Assembly: GCA_021234155.1 (NCBI GenBank)
Contig: JAJEKV010000018.1
Coordinates: forward strand, 17,241,415 to 17,305,414
Length of the DNA: 64,000 nt
From: Isoetes taiwanensis
Taxonomy: Eukaryota > Streptophyta > Lycopodiopsida > Isoetales > Isoetaceae
Direction of reading: 5' to 3'
The notes beneath the pieces are model-generated. The model did not search any database. It was not told the DNA's origin and was given only the letters and a program-made list of their open reading frames with translations. Position numbers and translations under genes: made by a program. Below, one piece after another: positions 1 to 11,961 of this stretch; the stretch's first letter is position 1, and each line of letters starts with the position of its first letter.

Positions 1-462
1 GTGGGAGGAGCTAAATTGGTAATAGCAAGCTGGCTTCTTCACAAGCCTTTTTGCCTCATCACCAGGGATGACGGTTTTTTTACTGCAGGAACCTTGGTTA
101 CTCACCTCTGCCAGCTGGGTGGGGACTGAACTTGTACCATCTGAAGGATTGAGATCCACCTCAGCACTGGTCAAGACTTGCTGGCTGGTCAACTGCTCGG
201 GGATACATGTCGCTGCCACATTTGGTAGAGGGTCAGCATCTTGATCAGGGGGAATCCAACTTGAAGATTTAATCCCCAGCTCTGACACTTGAATCTCCAG
301 CTCATTATCACTACTCTTTTCATTTTCAGGTCCCTTTCCAAAGGATCTAGTAGGATCCGTCACCATCAGGCTTACAACTTGAGTAGAGTCAATATTGGGA
401 CCCTGGACCAAACAACCAAAGTGATCATTAGCCTTTGCCTTTTCTTGTAGACTGTTCTGTTC
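1..462 (-). CDS. 3' part of an unrecognised gene, running off the window edge
   Basis: Reading the minus strand from a clear acceptor (ends CCTGCAG, exon starts at 462), one frame stays open for 154 codons to the window edge. The product is hydrophilic, rich in Ser, Asp, Glu and Pro, with no membrane segment or motif I recognise; it looks like a disordered region. An excellent donor (GAG then GTGAGTAA) lies at 106/105, so the exon may really be 462-106 (119 codons, phase 0), with the remaining open frame intronic. The upstream exon was not found; the sequence to about 3 kb is repeat-rich and could be its intron. Family unknown. Coding status is inferred from the long open frame and good splice signals only. 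Confidence 0.55.
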
Positions 463-589
463 CTGCAGGTTTTTATTATCTCACTACAAGAGAAGGGGTT
501 AATTATTGTCACTTTTTGTGTCAATTTTTGGCCTAGAAGTGCAAATCAAATTTCCTTAAATACTAACATTATAGGTAAAGCATACTGGT

Positions 590-1110
590 GACACAAATGT
601 AGCAATGATAACGTCACATATATTGTCGACACCTTCGTCACCAATAATGACAGTTCCAATGTCACATGTAGCATCATTGGAAGTGTCACTTATAAAGTCA
701 ACTACAACACCACGTTTAATGTCAGAGTTAATGGCAGTCGTAGAGTCGCCTATAGAGTCAGAGATAGCATCATCTATTATAACATATATAACGTCAGATA
801 TAACATCATATATAATTTCACATATAGCGCCATTTATAAGGTCATTTATAATGTCACATTTAATATCAGTCCATTCATAAGATTAAGATTATTGTCAGGT
901 GTAATGTCACTTAAAACACCACTAATAATGTTAATATTAAGATTATTGTCAGGTATTACTCATAATGTTAGGAGGTTTGTCACAACTTGTCCCATCCATA
1001 GAGTCATCAGTTTTGTCATTCTCAATGTCATGTTTTGATCATTGTTGGATATTGCCATACATAGTGTCACTTACTAGCTCATATCATGTGAACTAATGTC
1101 ACCATTTATG
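590..1110. repeat. Degenerate 12-bp minisatellite
   Basis: The core at about 718-873 is thirteen consecutive 12-mers of the form AA(T/C)(G/A)TCA(C/G)ATAT, for example AACGTCAGATAT, AACATCATATAT, AATTTCACATAT and AAGGTCATTTAT. Less regular copies extend to about 590 and 1110, and a few more lie at 2413-2470 beyond the next element. Because the period is a multiple of three, the plus strand stays open across the core and would give a four-residue periodic peptide; I regard that as a by-product and not a gene. Confidence 0.75.
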
Positions 1111-1366
1111 TCATTTTTTAAGGCATATACAATGCATCTACAAAGTCGATTGCAATTCAGTGTATCACCTAAAACAACCATTCAAGCGATTTTATTATAA
1201 GCAAATGATTTATAGAGCAATTAATTTCATGAACATTAAACTTCCAAAAAAATAATCAAGACATTCTTTGAAAAGCAAAATCATTAAGCTTAGTTTTGAA
1301 ATCATAATTGATCAAATATTTAAAATTTTATATTGTATACAAAATCATTCATATTTGAAACTTTAA

Positions 1367-2287
1367 GGGTCATTTCCCACTTGCCATTAAGTTAAGTTAA
1401 ATAGGACAAATGACTGGAACTTGCTTTCCCACATGACCCTTAAGTTAATACCAGTTAAGTTAATTCTAGTTAATTTTTAACTGTTCATTAACTTAACAGA
1501 GCATCCTTCTCACTAGAAAAAGTTAAGTTATTTTTTTAACCAAATTTAAAAATATTTAATCAACTAGTGCAAAAGTTAAGTGACCTAAGCAAGGTCCACT
1601 TAACTTCTAACTTTTTGGTTAAGCATTAAGCTAACTTAACTACAAGTGAGAAATGGTTCCAGTTAGGTTAGACTCTTAAATCGTAATTTTGACAAGGATG
1701 CCAGCTAGTTGACCAAGTGTCTTATTAGTTTGATAGATTGAATAAAAAACATTAAAATAGCAGGTGGATTTTAAGAATTTTATGATTGATTGACTGGTCA
1801 CATAGTACTTGACTAGAAAGTATTAAAATGGAGAGAGTTGACTACAAGTCAATAGATTGGCGAGAAAGTGTCTAAGTTAACCAAAAGTCGACTCATTGAC
1901 TAGAGAGTCAACCACTTTACTAGATTTTACTAGGTAGCCAAACAATTCACAAAAATGGTAACTCGACAAAAAAAGTCATATCCTCCATTTAACTTAACCA
2001 TATCTTTTAACTGAAGTGAGAAACGAACACATTTATCTCTAACCTAACAAAACTTCTTAACTGCGAATGTGAAGCACAAGCTTATTATAAAGGTTAGGTT
2101 AAGTTGATTTCATGAGCTTAACCTAAGTGGTCCATAATTGGTATAGTGTGAATGCATATCTTCACAATCCTTTAAGTTAGTCTTAACTTAATGACTTTAA
2201 TGGGAAATCACAACCTACTTTCCATTAAGTTAAGAGATAACCTACTGGTTAAGTTAACCTAACCTAATTGCGAGTGAGAAACTACCC
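1367..2287. mobile_element. 921-bp non-autonomous TIR element, Harbinger-like
   Basis: The left end GGGTCATTTCCCACTTGC matches the inverted right end (GGGTAGTTTCTCACTCGC) at 14 of 18 positions, and both ends are flanked by TAA (1364-1366 and 2288-2290). GGG-starting TIRs with a 3-bp TAA/TTA duplication are typical of PIF/Harbinger elements. There is no transposase. The interior is AT-rich, full of short TTAAGTTAA-type repeats, and the end motif (AGTGAGAAA or its complement) recurs near 1416, 1508, 1645, 2012 and 2200, as subterminal repeats do. Confidence 0.65.
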
Positions 2288-2690
2288 TAATATTGTCTAT
2301 AAATCAAACACTTAAAAATAAGATAATAGCGAAATGTTGAAAGTCCAAATGATCAAAATTTTATGGTTGTTCAACCCCTCAATTGAAACTGTGACTCTGC
2401 TGCTGACAAAAATTGCGTCACCTATAGCATCACCTACGTATAAATGTCACTAATAATGTCATAATGTATATTTACCAATGTTGTGGTGACGTTTTGATGA
2501 CACTAATTGACCCCTTCTCTTGTAGTGTCTCTACACGTCTCCTAATTGAAGAGCAATTTGTAGTTTTCAGATGCATTCTCTATCACCATCAAGAAAAAAT
2601 CTTTGTATTAGGGGCCAAGTTGGTTCTGGATATTGATCCCTGGCTCCCTACTCATTGGGTGGAAAACTACTAAGGGCCTCTCCTTCTAAT

Positions 2691-3143
2691 GCACACAGCC
2701 TGATCACACTCTAGGGAAGACGATTTAACTATCTTTGATGTGTTGCCATCGAACAGATGCCACCTAATATCCATCGCCTCCTCCTGCTCCCCCTATTGAA
2801 TCATCCATTTCAGATATCCTTTACCTTCCTTAACACAATCTCCCTTGCTCTGTTTGCCTGCTCATTTTGATTAAACTTCAAGTTACCATTCACGGTATTT
2901 AAGATCGAGCGGTTGTTGCTATTTAAGTTTATCAATTGTTTGAAGACCATGATATCTACATGCAATGCAACTAAAGGCTCATTAACAATTAACTTTTTGC
3001 CGATCGACTTCTTCTATTATGGGCTTGTTATTACCCTTTCCTTGTTGAAGGATTATTATTGTATGCTATTGGGTGGTTCTTGTCCTACATTTTTTTTTTG
3101 TGTGATCAATAGAAAACCTTGCCTCAAAAAAAAAAAAAAAAAA
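2691..3143 (+). mobile_element. Possible LINE 3' tail with poly(A)
   Basis: An 18-A run ends at about 3143. It is preceded by TGTGATCAATAGAAAACC, which resembles the TTGATCAATA motif downstream of the LINE fragment at 54.66 kb. No coding domain is visible upstream, so only a 3'-end remnant is suggested. Confidence 0.25.
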
Positions 3144-3610
3144 TAATTAAAAAATTATATTTGTTTCTATCTATGTGATAACATCTATTATACAAGTCCA
3201 CGATTTGTTAAAAGAGGTTGCAATGGCATATAACAATATGGTTAAGAAATATTGGTAGAATCGGAGATGAAGATAACCCATATATATGGGCAATCTTATT
3301 CATTAACATGCAACTTCGTCGCATCGACAATCACTTGCTATTTCTTAGATTCATTATATTTAAAATCACTTGTACTGAATTTTCCTTTTTTACATGCTAT
3401 TATAAGATTGAATCAAAAGCTAGAGAATTGATTAGAGTAGCAAAGCTCAACATCTTACCACAATAGAAGAAAACTTGTAAAGACCAAAGCTTATTATTCA
3501 TTTCAATTAGCTAGTTTCTTATTTAAAAATGGGTAAGCATAAAATTATGCCCTTAAAAATGATTATAGGCCTATATCATCTGCTTGAAAATTCTTAAAGA
3601 TTCTGTACGT

Positions 3611-3924
3611 ATCCCCTTAGACCCCCTTTGGTTTGGGTGCATATTCACACGGGGGGGTGACTTCGGGCAACGAGAGCTGTTGGATAGGCATATCCATCCC
3701 TTATTCCTTAATCTACACCGTACGTAAAGTTCCTCGTTTGTGGGGTATGCAAGTACAAAATTTGCTATACTGTATAACAAGATTTGTAAAATACTATAAG
3801 ATTTCAAGCAAAATACCATATGGTGTTGATTTTGTACATGCAAAATATAATTATAAGGGCTCTCGCTGCCCTACGTCACCCCCGTGTGAATATGCACCCA
3901 AACCAAAGGGGGTCTAAGGGGGAT
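3611..3924. mobile_element. 314-bp MITE with long terminal inverted repeats
   Basis: The left end (from 3611, ATCCCCTTAGACCCCCTTTG) and the right end (to 3924) are inverted copies for about 60-70 bp with few mismatches, leaving a core of about 180 bp. The overlapping open frames on both strands here are a consequence of the inverted repeat. A target-site duplication is not clear (possibly AT), so the superfamily is not assigned. Confidence 0.7.
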
Positions 3925-4091
3925 TTTAATTTAAATGTGTTGGACTCAATGGTTGTGTTCATTAATGTTAATGGTAGTTAATGTTATGTGTTGGTTGTTA
4001 TACTAAAAAAAATTTTGGGCCCTTTGGGCCCTAAAAAAACCAAACATACGTAAAAACATGTGAAACATGCAAAACTCCTATGATTTTCTTT

Positions 4092-4163
4092 CTAACCTTC
4101 AACCTCTCTCACTCTTGCAACAATGCTATATAACCTTCAACCTCTCTCACTCTTGCAACAATG
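4092..4163. repeat. Tandem duplication, about 33-bp unit
   Basis: TAACCTTCAACCTCTCTCAC and the next 13 bases occur at 4092-4124 and again at 4131-4163, identical and separated by six bases. Apart from this, 3925-5390 shows nothing I can assign; the open frames there are short and have no recognisable domain. Confidence 0.85.
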
Positions 4164-5389
4164 TATAACAGTCTAACTCCTGCAACTATATGTAGCAATC
4201 TAGAAACATATACCATGGAATTAAAAAGAGAATATTTTGTTATGCAAGCCATGAGAACACCTTGGACAACCCAAGCCACTCACATTGCAGAATGTGACAT
4301 GTGAATCCTGCTGCAGTAACACCATACACAAAGAACTCGAGTAACATTAAGCAATAAACCCATTCGATCATTGGTACATAAATGACTCAATTTATAGTGC
4401 TTCTAAATAAAATGCAAAGAATGGAGCATTAAATCTTATAGAGGCTATATTGTGCAAAGGCCAATATAAAGCCTACAATTTACAAGCAAAGGAATGATAG
4501 TTCAGTAATAACAAAAAACAGAAATGCCCATTCCTTGCATTTGCTTTCAACAACAAAGCTTCAAATTCTAGAAGCTCAAATGCAATACGGCTGCAATTCT
4601 GTGCCACAACCTATAAAAAGGGGCTGTCGTGTTTATAAATCATGCTCTTGGCGAAAAGAGTTATCTTGTTGCCAAATTTTGTTCATCCCCAGTCATGAAC
4701 CTCAATATGTGCTCTTGCAATCAATGCTAACCTAACCTAGTGAATGACGAAAGCGCTAAGGGGTCGCAATTGAGTTCCCATCGCCATCGGGTGCATCGTT
4801 AGTGGGAAACCCGCAAATGAGCTAATGAATTAGGCCAAGTAATTTTGAATGATGGCATATTTCATATTAATCAAATTTCTCCAATGTCCGGCTTTTGATA
4901 ATGGTCGCACTATCCCGCCGAGAAAGGCTTGATAAATAATAACCACGAACACAATGCCTTCTATCGAGATCACGCTTGGAACCATATGACTAGATACTCA
5001 TTTCCTAATTTTATGGTTGCATCATATAATTCTTGGGACCACAATCCTTCATATCTTCCCATCTCAACGTGAGCAATAATAACATAGCCCCACTCACGGT
5101 TACCCAAACAAACCGCACCAGACTCTTTATTAACATGTGTTCCAAAAAACTTTGCAATGAGCATCCTAATATCGGTAAAAACCAGAATCTATATACAATC
5201 CAAGTAATGCTTGGTAACCGTCAGCCTTTGAATTTCGTGGAAGAGTATGTTCCAAAGATACTCTCATCTTTTTCAGAGTCGAGAAGATTACCCTGCTTTT
5301 TATATTAATGATGAGATTTGAACAGATAAGTTTTTGAACACCGCCAAAAAGCGTGAATTTACTCACGTGAACATGCTAACTTTCTCATG

Positions 5390-6090
5390 ATTATCTTCAC
5401 ATGTCTCCGTATGCAAAGGAATTACCACACTTTTCACATGCGTAAGGCTTTAACTCTAAGTGAACCACTTTGATGTGTTTCTCTAGATTCGATTTCTGAG
5501 GGAAAAAAAAACCCCACCATCAGCAAAGACAAAGACAAAAACAAAATCATATACCCTAGAAAACCTCTTCCTTGAATCTGCTATTGTATGCGTCTCAAAA
5601 TGCTGTTTGCCTTGCTTCCTTAAGAAGGTTACACCACAGCTTTCACAATGTGTATATTTGTGAGAAACCCCCATATGATCTTGTAGGTCAGCAGGGCTAT
5701 CAAAGGTCTGGCAACACCCATCAACTCCACAGATAATAACTTCATGTTTACACTCTGAAACACAAAGTAAAAAGAAGTTAACTAGTTGACATATCTCCCA
5801 AAACACCGTCACATTTCAAAACTGCCCCTTGCAGGCTAATACAGAAAAAACCAAGCTAACCTCAGTGCAACACCAGGACTTCTTGAGAGGTCTCACGGGA
5901 TCCGGACTTTTGCTGCACCCCTCTACTTCAGATACTGCACTTCCTTGATGGTGTGGCGCTGGCCTTTCATGAAATGACGTTTCAAATGACGTTCAAAATT
6001 CGGCTTAGAAGATTTTTCTAGCTTACAGCTTGGCCGATGGCACTTAAACACACTGCCTTCATGTTTTGCCTCACCCAAAGCCTGTCAATG
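5390..6090 (-). CDS. TFIIIA-like C2H2 zinc-finger gene, partial
   Basis: At least three minus-strand exons encode C2H2 fingers. The exon at about 6086-5945 has CHRPSC followed by an ERHLKRH helix. The exon 5754-5555 (acceptor TTTCAG, donor GTATAT) has two fingers, starting CGVDGC and CESCGV. After a 59-nt intron with a T-rich 3' part, 5495 to about 5395 encodes a finger helix (NLEKHIKVVH), a linker and the start of another finger (CEKCGNSF). The irregular spacing, a C-x4-C finger followed by a C-x2-C finger, and the wording of the linkers resemble plant TFIIIA, which binds 5S rRNA genes and 5S rRNA in the nucleus. First and last exons were not found, and a neighbouring exon is partly duplicated, so it may be a damaged copy. 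It could also be another poly-C2H2 protein. Confidence 0.5.
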
Positions 6091-6193
6091 TTGCTTCATG
6101 ACGTTTCAAATGACGTTCAAAATTCGACTTAGAAGATTTTTCTAGCTTACAGCTTGCTTCATGTTTTGCCTCACCCAAAGCCTGTCAATGTTG
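5962..6193. repeat. Tandem duplication of a finger exon, second copy internally deleted
   Basis: The segment from ATGACGTTTCAAATGACGTT to TGTCAATGTTG occurs at about 5962-6090 and again at about 6096-6193. The second copy lacks about 35 bases in the middle, which removes the cysteine pair of the encoded finger. The copies are almost identical elsewhere, so the event is recent or the region is an assembly slip. The rest, to about 7,100, shows only AT-rich sequence. Confidence 0.75.
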
Positions 6194-7159
6194 CCGTGAT
6201 GACAAAAAAAAATTGGATCTCTTGCTGCAGAGTACAGAGCCCCCATGTCTTCGTTATTATACATGACAGAATTATCTGCCCCGCACCAAACATGAACATA
6301 ACCCTAAACGCATAAACCCTAAAATGGGTTATCTCGAGCCTTGCATGTCGAGCAGAATGTGATAAGAAAATACAGTTTAAAAAAAAAGGAAGTGATAAGA
6401 AAATACAGTTTAAAAAAAAAGGAAATATATGATATGTGGGTCTAAACCATTGGATATAGGCATCAAAATTAGTTCAAGCGTATGCGCACTCTAGATATAC
6501 TAATTAGTATGCCTCATCAAATACATCCATGAAATCATATAAAAACCTTAGGAAAAAAAGTACAAAAATACAAAAGAAACCCCCTGTTATTATGCTACAT
6601 ATTCATGTCACAAAATGATATGAATCCCTTTCTTTTGCACCAATATTCTGCAAAAATAAAAATTTCCTTATGGATGAAGTGGTTTGTAAAATTTTTGAGG
6701 CCTAGGTGAACTTTGAGCAATCCAAAAACACAAATACTACTTTAAAGCACTATGCCTATTATTTAATACTTTCCATTGTCTAAACATCGTGAAGACAGAT
6801 AATGTGTTTTTTATACTTTTTTTTTTATATAACTAGATAATATTCATGTGCAAATTCGTAGCATTCCAAATCATGCTTGTATGTCAATTTGACGTTCCAC
6901 GAGGTAATAGAACTTTAAACACAAGAAAGAACGAAAGAATGACTTTTATCATCCACTAAGACCAATCGGCATATGGGACCCAGAAGGAGCGCAGCAAACG
7001 TATTACTGTCCGGGTTAAGAAAAACCTCGCCCCGAAGGATTTTTGAGGGAAAAATCGTGGCATTAATAAGAATGTTGTCAAACTGTACAGGTATACATCA
7101 TCATGAAATATATGTATATATACATATCAAGTGTGTGCCCGAGGACGTAGTTGATCTCG

Positions 7160-7690
7160 CATGTCCATGACGCTCCCAGCATCTGTACGGAAGCCGTGCT
7201 CAATGTCACATGTAGCGGCTGGCCAGGCCTGACCAACTCAGCATAGCGCGTTCGGATTTGATCATATGCTAGGCAGCTTTGAAGGCTATGAGATTCATCC
7301 TCAATGACTCCCATTTGACAGCATTGACAAAGCCTGTCCTGGCATGGCTCACCAATCCATCTGCCCGTCTCAATTCGAAGATGGTGTGCCCATGTGCGAA
7401 TGGAGGCAATGAGTTTGCGCCTTTTCATAGGCAAGTGGGTACGCAGGTAGCATTGCGGGCCTCGTTCTAATGTGGGATTTATGTGGCACTGGTAGTGTGT
7501 TGTCTTGACCTGTTCAAGGGCGCTGGCATGCTCCTGCACATTCCATCTAGCCAACCATTAAGCTCTCTTTTCCCTCTAGCAGGCCTTGAGGCGCTGCGGC
7601 TCTATTGCCATGATATAAGCTAGGTTAGGGAGACGAGCATCGTCCATATTGACCATCTTCTGAAAATAGACAATGTGGCGATCAGGGGCC
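7160..7690 (-). pseudogene. LINE reverse-transcriptase C-terminal (zf-RVT) remnant
   Basis: The minus-strand frame 7554-7078, with a continuation back to about 7690 beyond a stop, has the layout of the C-terminal end of plant LINE proteins: a basic stretch, ETGRWIGEP, then CQCC, a DESH motif and a final Cys, a zinc-binding C-x2-C...H...C pattern. No reverse-transcriptase core or endonuclease remains and the end is not polyadenylated, so this is a decayed fragment. Confidence 0.6.
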
Positions 7691-7780
7691 GCCCTCTAGT
7701 GTTAAACAAAACAAAGGCAAAGCTCAGGTATTCTGATGTTCAAACAAATAAACACAAAGAAAACACAAGCATCATGTCCA

Positions 7781-9204
7781 TTAACATACAAAAAATCTCT
7801 GATATGCTATTGAAATGTATCTGCCTTGAATAGGAGTTGCTGCAGCAATAAATCTACATCTGCCTGCTTCAAATTTGCAAGCTTCAAATGGAGTATCAGA
7901 CTGTACGGAAGCACAACCATCATTTCTATGAGAATTAAAAAAAATCCCTATAGACATGCTGAAACACATCTGCGCTGGACAGGCACTGCTGCAGCAACAA
8001 ATCTGCACATGCCTGCCTCAAATTTGCACGCTCCAAATGGAGTATCAGGCCTACCCCTAGACAAGTCCATTGAAGTTTTAGGCCGTGATATTGGTACTGG
8101 AGCCATTGGCTTTGCAGGGTATTGAATAGGTGAGTTTCTTTGCCAAGTGATAACGTTGTAATTTCTAGCTCCTGACAGTTTTGTTCGAAGGCGTAGTGAT
8201 CTCATGCATGCTCTCCACCTGCTCTTGCAAATAAGGAAATAAATAATAGTTATACAAATACATAGGCCAAAACGCTATTGTACGACTATTGTAAAGAGTG
8301 TAATGAAAGGCTTACTCTGTCAACATGTCCTGATGCTTGAGTTTTTGGCCTGCATATTCATCATGATACTGTCTACTAATGAAATTAAACGGCATACTAA
8401 GTTTGTTGGAAACAATCCCTGCATGTGGCTTTTTCCTGAAAAAGATTTCACGTTGCACTTCTTTCTCCCATTCCTTCTCTCTTTGCACCATGCCATTATA
8501 CTCTTGGATGGCTCGTTGCTTCACATGGGCAGCTAATATCTCCTACAAAATAATAACCAAAATTATACAATTTCCAAACTGTGGAGGATACCTTTTCTAA
8601 AATATATATAAAAACATTTTAGAATACCTGCTTTCTAGCTTTTAACTTCTCATTCTCTTTCTTTATAAAACTTGGAATATCTCTGCTAAATCGTTCTTCC
8701 TCATTGACATGGTGGATAGTAGAACATGATGGTTGGGTTAATGTTTGAGTCATGTATAGTGTATGGCGTATATGTCCAAAATTGCGCTCTGCTAGCCTTC
8801 TTTTTTCCAAAATATCCTGAATATTTTCAGTCACACAAAATTAGATCATTTAATGCCTACAAATTCTAAGAGTTTTAATCACCTTGTCTCTAATGAAATG
8901 ATATTTCTGTATCCATGATGGTCTTTCGTAAAACTTCCACTTGTCAGTCCCCGGACGTGGAGGGTCTCCAAAATACATAATTGCTGGAGAATAGCTTACA
9001 GAGTGAACAATCACTCCACCATTACCAAAATAAAATTATACATGCAGGGCCAACGGCATTATGCTATTAGAACTGATCAAAACCCCCAGCTGCCATATAA
9101 CAACCTTTTGCACAGGAAATGGCCAATTGGCATCCTTGCGCTGAACATAAATAGTTGTAGCATCAATTGGTAGTTCATTCTGTGCAGACATCAATAATCC
9201 ATTA
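7781..9204 (-). CDS. Multi-exon gene, possible axonemal protein
   Basis: Exons with consistent phases can be chained on the minus strand: to 8883 (starting near 9016), 8816-8628 (63 codons), 8542-8316, and 8218 to about 7962, with GT-AG borders throughout. A last exon starts after TTCCGTACAG near 7902 and ends at the stop at 7781. An upstream exon 9204-9105 is likely, but its phase does not join cleanly. The product has YFGDPPRPG and RPSWIQKYHFIRD motifs, then a strongly charged helical part (EKEWEKEVQREIFF), then LSGARNYNVIT. Short conserved motifs alternating with charged helices and an 'LR...YNVIT' block are reminiscent of small axonemal microtubule-associated proteins, but I cannot name a family. 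Gene status is well supported; function is a guess. Confidence 0.6.
7812..8055. repeat. Duplicated exon segment (about 31-residue protein repeat)
   Basis: Two blocks, about 8053-7960 and 7902-7812, encode related peptides on the minus strand: DTPFGACKFEAG and DTPFEACKFEAG, each followed by CRF(V/I)AAA. The second follows its own acceptor, so this looks like a tandem exon duplication in the gene above. Confidence 0.7.
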
Positions 9205-9239
9205 CTAGAAGGAAAACATAAATAGAAAAACAAGATGGG

Positions 9240-11961
9240 ATTCAGAAGTAGTTAATTTTTCCAGGGAGGGGGGAAGAAGTTAGTTTACTAATTCAAAAAT
9301 GTTACCACATCTGAAAGATGCTTTTAAGCACAAAAAGAATGAACAATTATCAACCTAAACAAAAAAAAAAAAATAGACTAAATAACCCAAAGAGGTGAAA
9401 TGTTTTTTTCGAAATCGAACATTGATCATGCATCTATCGAGCATCATTGTAAGCTGAGATCTCAGATCCTAGAATTTGCTCTATGAAATGACTAAAAGGA
9501 GAAGCTTATGGATATAGATAAAATGCCATCCCATTTAAAGTGAATCATGTTAGCACGTCTAAAATCTTCATAAGAGATATGAAAGCTTCATCTAGGTCAT
9601 AAGTAGAAAATGAGACATGCAAACTTATTGAAGATTGTCTCATGTCTTTCTACTAGTGTGCTATGAAAATTCAAAAATAGAAAAGAGTCAGTTAAAGAAG
9701 TTAGAAGTAAAGAAAAGGAGGACTTGCTTGCAGCAACCTCATGGAGATCGAGATTTAGAGACAAAGGGCAGATAGCTCTAAATTCCCCAAAGCTGGCGTG
9801 GAGGACAAAGTGGGAGCAATATATCTAAATCCGGCCAGATTTAAGCCCATTCCAGCATCCTTTCTTCTCCAGCAAATATGTCAATCGGATTAGCAGTGTA
9901 TCATGATTGCTTAATTGCCAGAAGCAGAGAATCACTTGAAAACAATCCTCAAGGCATGCTCGTTGAACTTAGATAGGGTATATGTCAAGCAGTTGGTATT
10001 CAATTTAATTGTATTAAAATTTAATTGTATTAAATTGACTAACATAATGTTTATTTCAATTGTTGAATTTGTCTTTCATACAATGTTAGGAATTCTTTTA
10101 CAAAAGGATTGTGTTCGAATAAGCAGTCAATTATCTTTCGTTTGTTGGTTTAGAATCATAGTTTATGCAACTTTCTACATCAATTTTGAGAATTTTGTGC
10201 TATTCTAAATGATTAGATCTTGATCTAGAGAAATGTATAACTCTAGATTTCAAAAGCAACACCTACCTAAGTTCCGCAAACCCTAAACTTCTTTATTTTG
10301 CATGTTCCATTATAAGCTTCCGACATCAGTAATAGCATTGCTTACATCAAGAGTAGAGGTAGAGATTTTGTTCCTGTAATCTTATTTGTAGTTAAAACGT
10401 TTTTTTCGAACAAATACAAGATGAGCGTGTCACCCATCTTGCTTTTGTGCAGATAGATAGAAACCCATCTTGCCGCAACCATGATAGATAGAAAAATTGG
10501 CATGTCATTCATTGCATAAGAAAAACTTGAAAATATTTGATTACTAGTGCCATCAATTTTTGCACCATTGTTTGTGATGTTTTATTGGATAGATATGACA
10601 TGGCATTTTGGTGTTACAATTGTTGGCGTCTGTAGTCTTACCTTATTTTACTGAAAACATATCAAAATAGTACTACATATTCCTAACAAGCAAATAGCCA
10701 TATATTGTTTTTTTTAACAACCTTATTGACAAGAGGAATGACATAAATATTTTTGCAGCAACAGCTGAGATGCCGAAGGAATCACAATTAATGTATTTTC
10801 AGCCATGTATAGAAGCACGTTGGACTGAAGCATGAGCATGTTGGACTGAAGCATGAACAAGCTAACTAAAAGCTAAGTGTATAATAGAGTGACAACCAGT
10901 CTAACTACATGGATTATAGTCTGCATCATTGCAGTCTAAATCAGTAAAACGGCTTCAAAGTTGATGCTTTTATTGGCAGCATCGGTTCAGACAGAGATTG
11001 TGTTAACTCAACAATTCATGAAGCATTGTTTTCCAAAAGCTTAACTGTTTAAATTTTGCAGGAGGTATTCAAGAATCACAGCAATGGCACAAGTTGAGGA
11101 CATCTTTTATCTAGTGGGATTGTTCCAAAGAACGTTGGGTGACTGCTAAGAAAATCAAGCTATTTTGAGCTTCTGGTGGCAGAATGGAGGACCCAGTCAA
11201 GAAGCTCAGAACTCCTTGACAACCTCTGTAGTATTTCTGAAATATCTGGCAAGAGTACATTGAGAAGTTCTTAGCTAAGAAAATGTGGCTAGTTTGAGGG
11301 TGATAGAGCTTGATGTACTGTTGTGTTTTGTCTTACTACCTTTGCAGACTGCTGCAAGGTTTTTGGAAGAAAAGTTATACCAAATTTTCTAGTATAGTGA
11401 TATAGTGAGCTCTGCAAAGTCAACTCCATTAGCTATAGACCTCTTATTTATCTAAATGAAAAAGCTTAAGCACTTAAAAATAAATATCTATAGACCAGAT
11501 ATTAGAGGTCAGTTTGTTCATCTATCTGTAATGAATTTGCAGCAGTTATATGGCAGTGAGACACTGGTACAAAGTTCAGAAATGTATGATGGAATTGTTG
11601 TACATGTGATTTAATTGACGGAGAGCAGTGTCCCAAGCTAATGTCAGCTACTTCTGTCAAAGAAAAAGATTGTCACTGCATATAGCTAAATGTTTTTCAG
11701 AACAAATGGGTCTCCACATGTTCAGAATGTAGAAGTCAGCTTATCTAGGTGCATACAGATATGTAAAGTGCATACAGATATATTTGACCCCCTTCACAAC
11801 AATTTACATGATAACTGACCTCAGTCGTGTTGATGTAATCAATTCCAGAGAACAATGCACAACGGAATGGAGGGCCCATTCAAGGACAGGACACAGTCAA
11901 GGACCCCTTCAAGGACCCCTTACCCTACATTGACCTGATACGGCTGGATTGTTCCAAAAAG
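9240..11961. other. No gene recognised
   Basis: AT-rich sequence with scattered short open frames lacking motifs or splice context. No rRNA, tRNA or transposon signature was seen. Confidence 0.5.

Noticed and set aside
605-880. 91-residue open frame with Ile/Ser repeats
   Set aside because: It is produced by the 12-bp minisatellite, whose period is a multiple of three.
3571-3917. Overlapping open frames on both strands
   Set aside because: They are mirror images within an inverted-repeat element and carry no domain.
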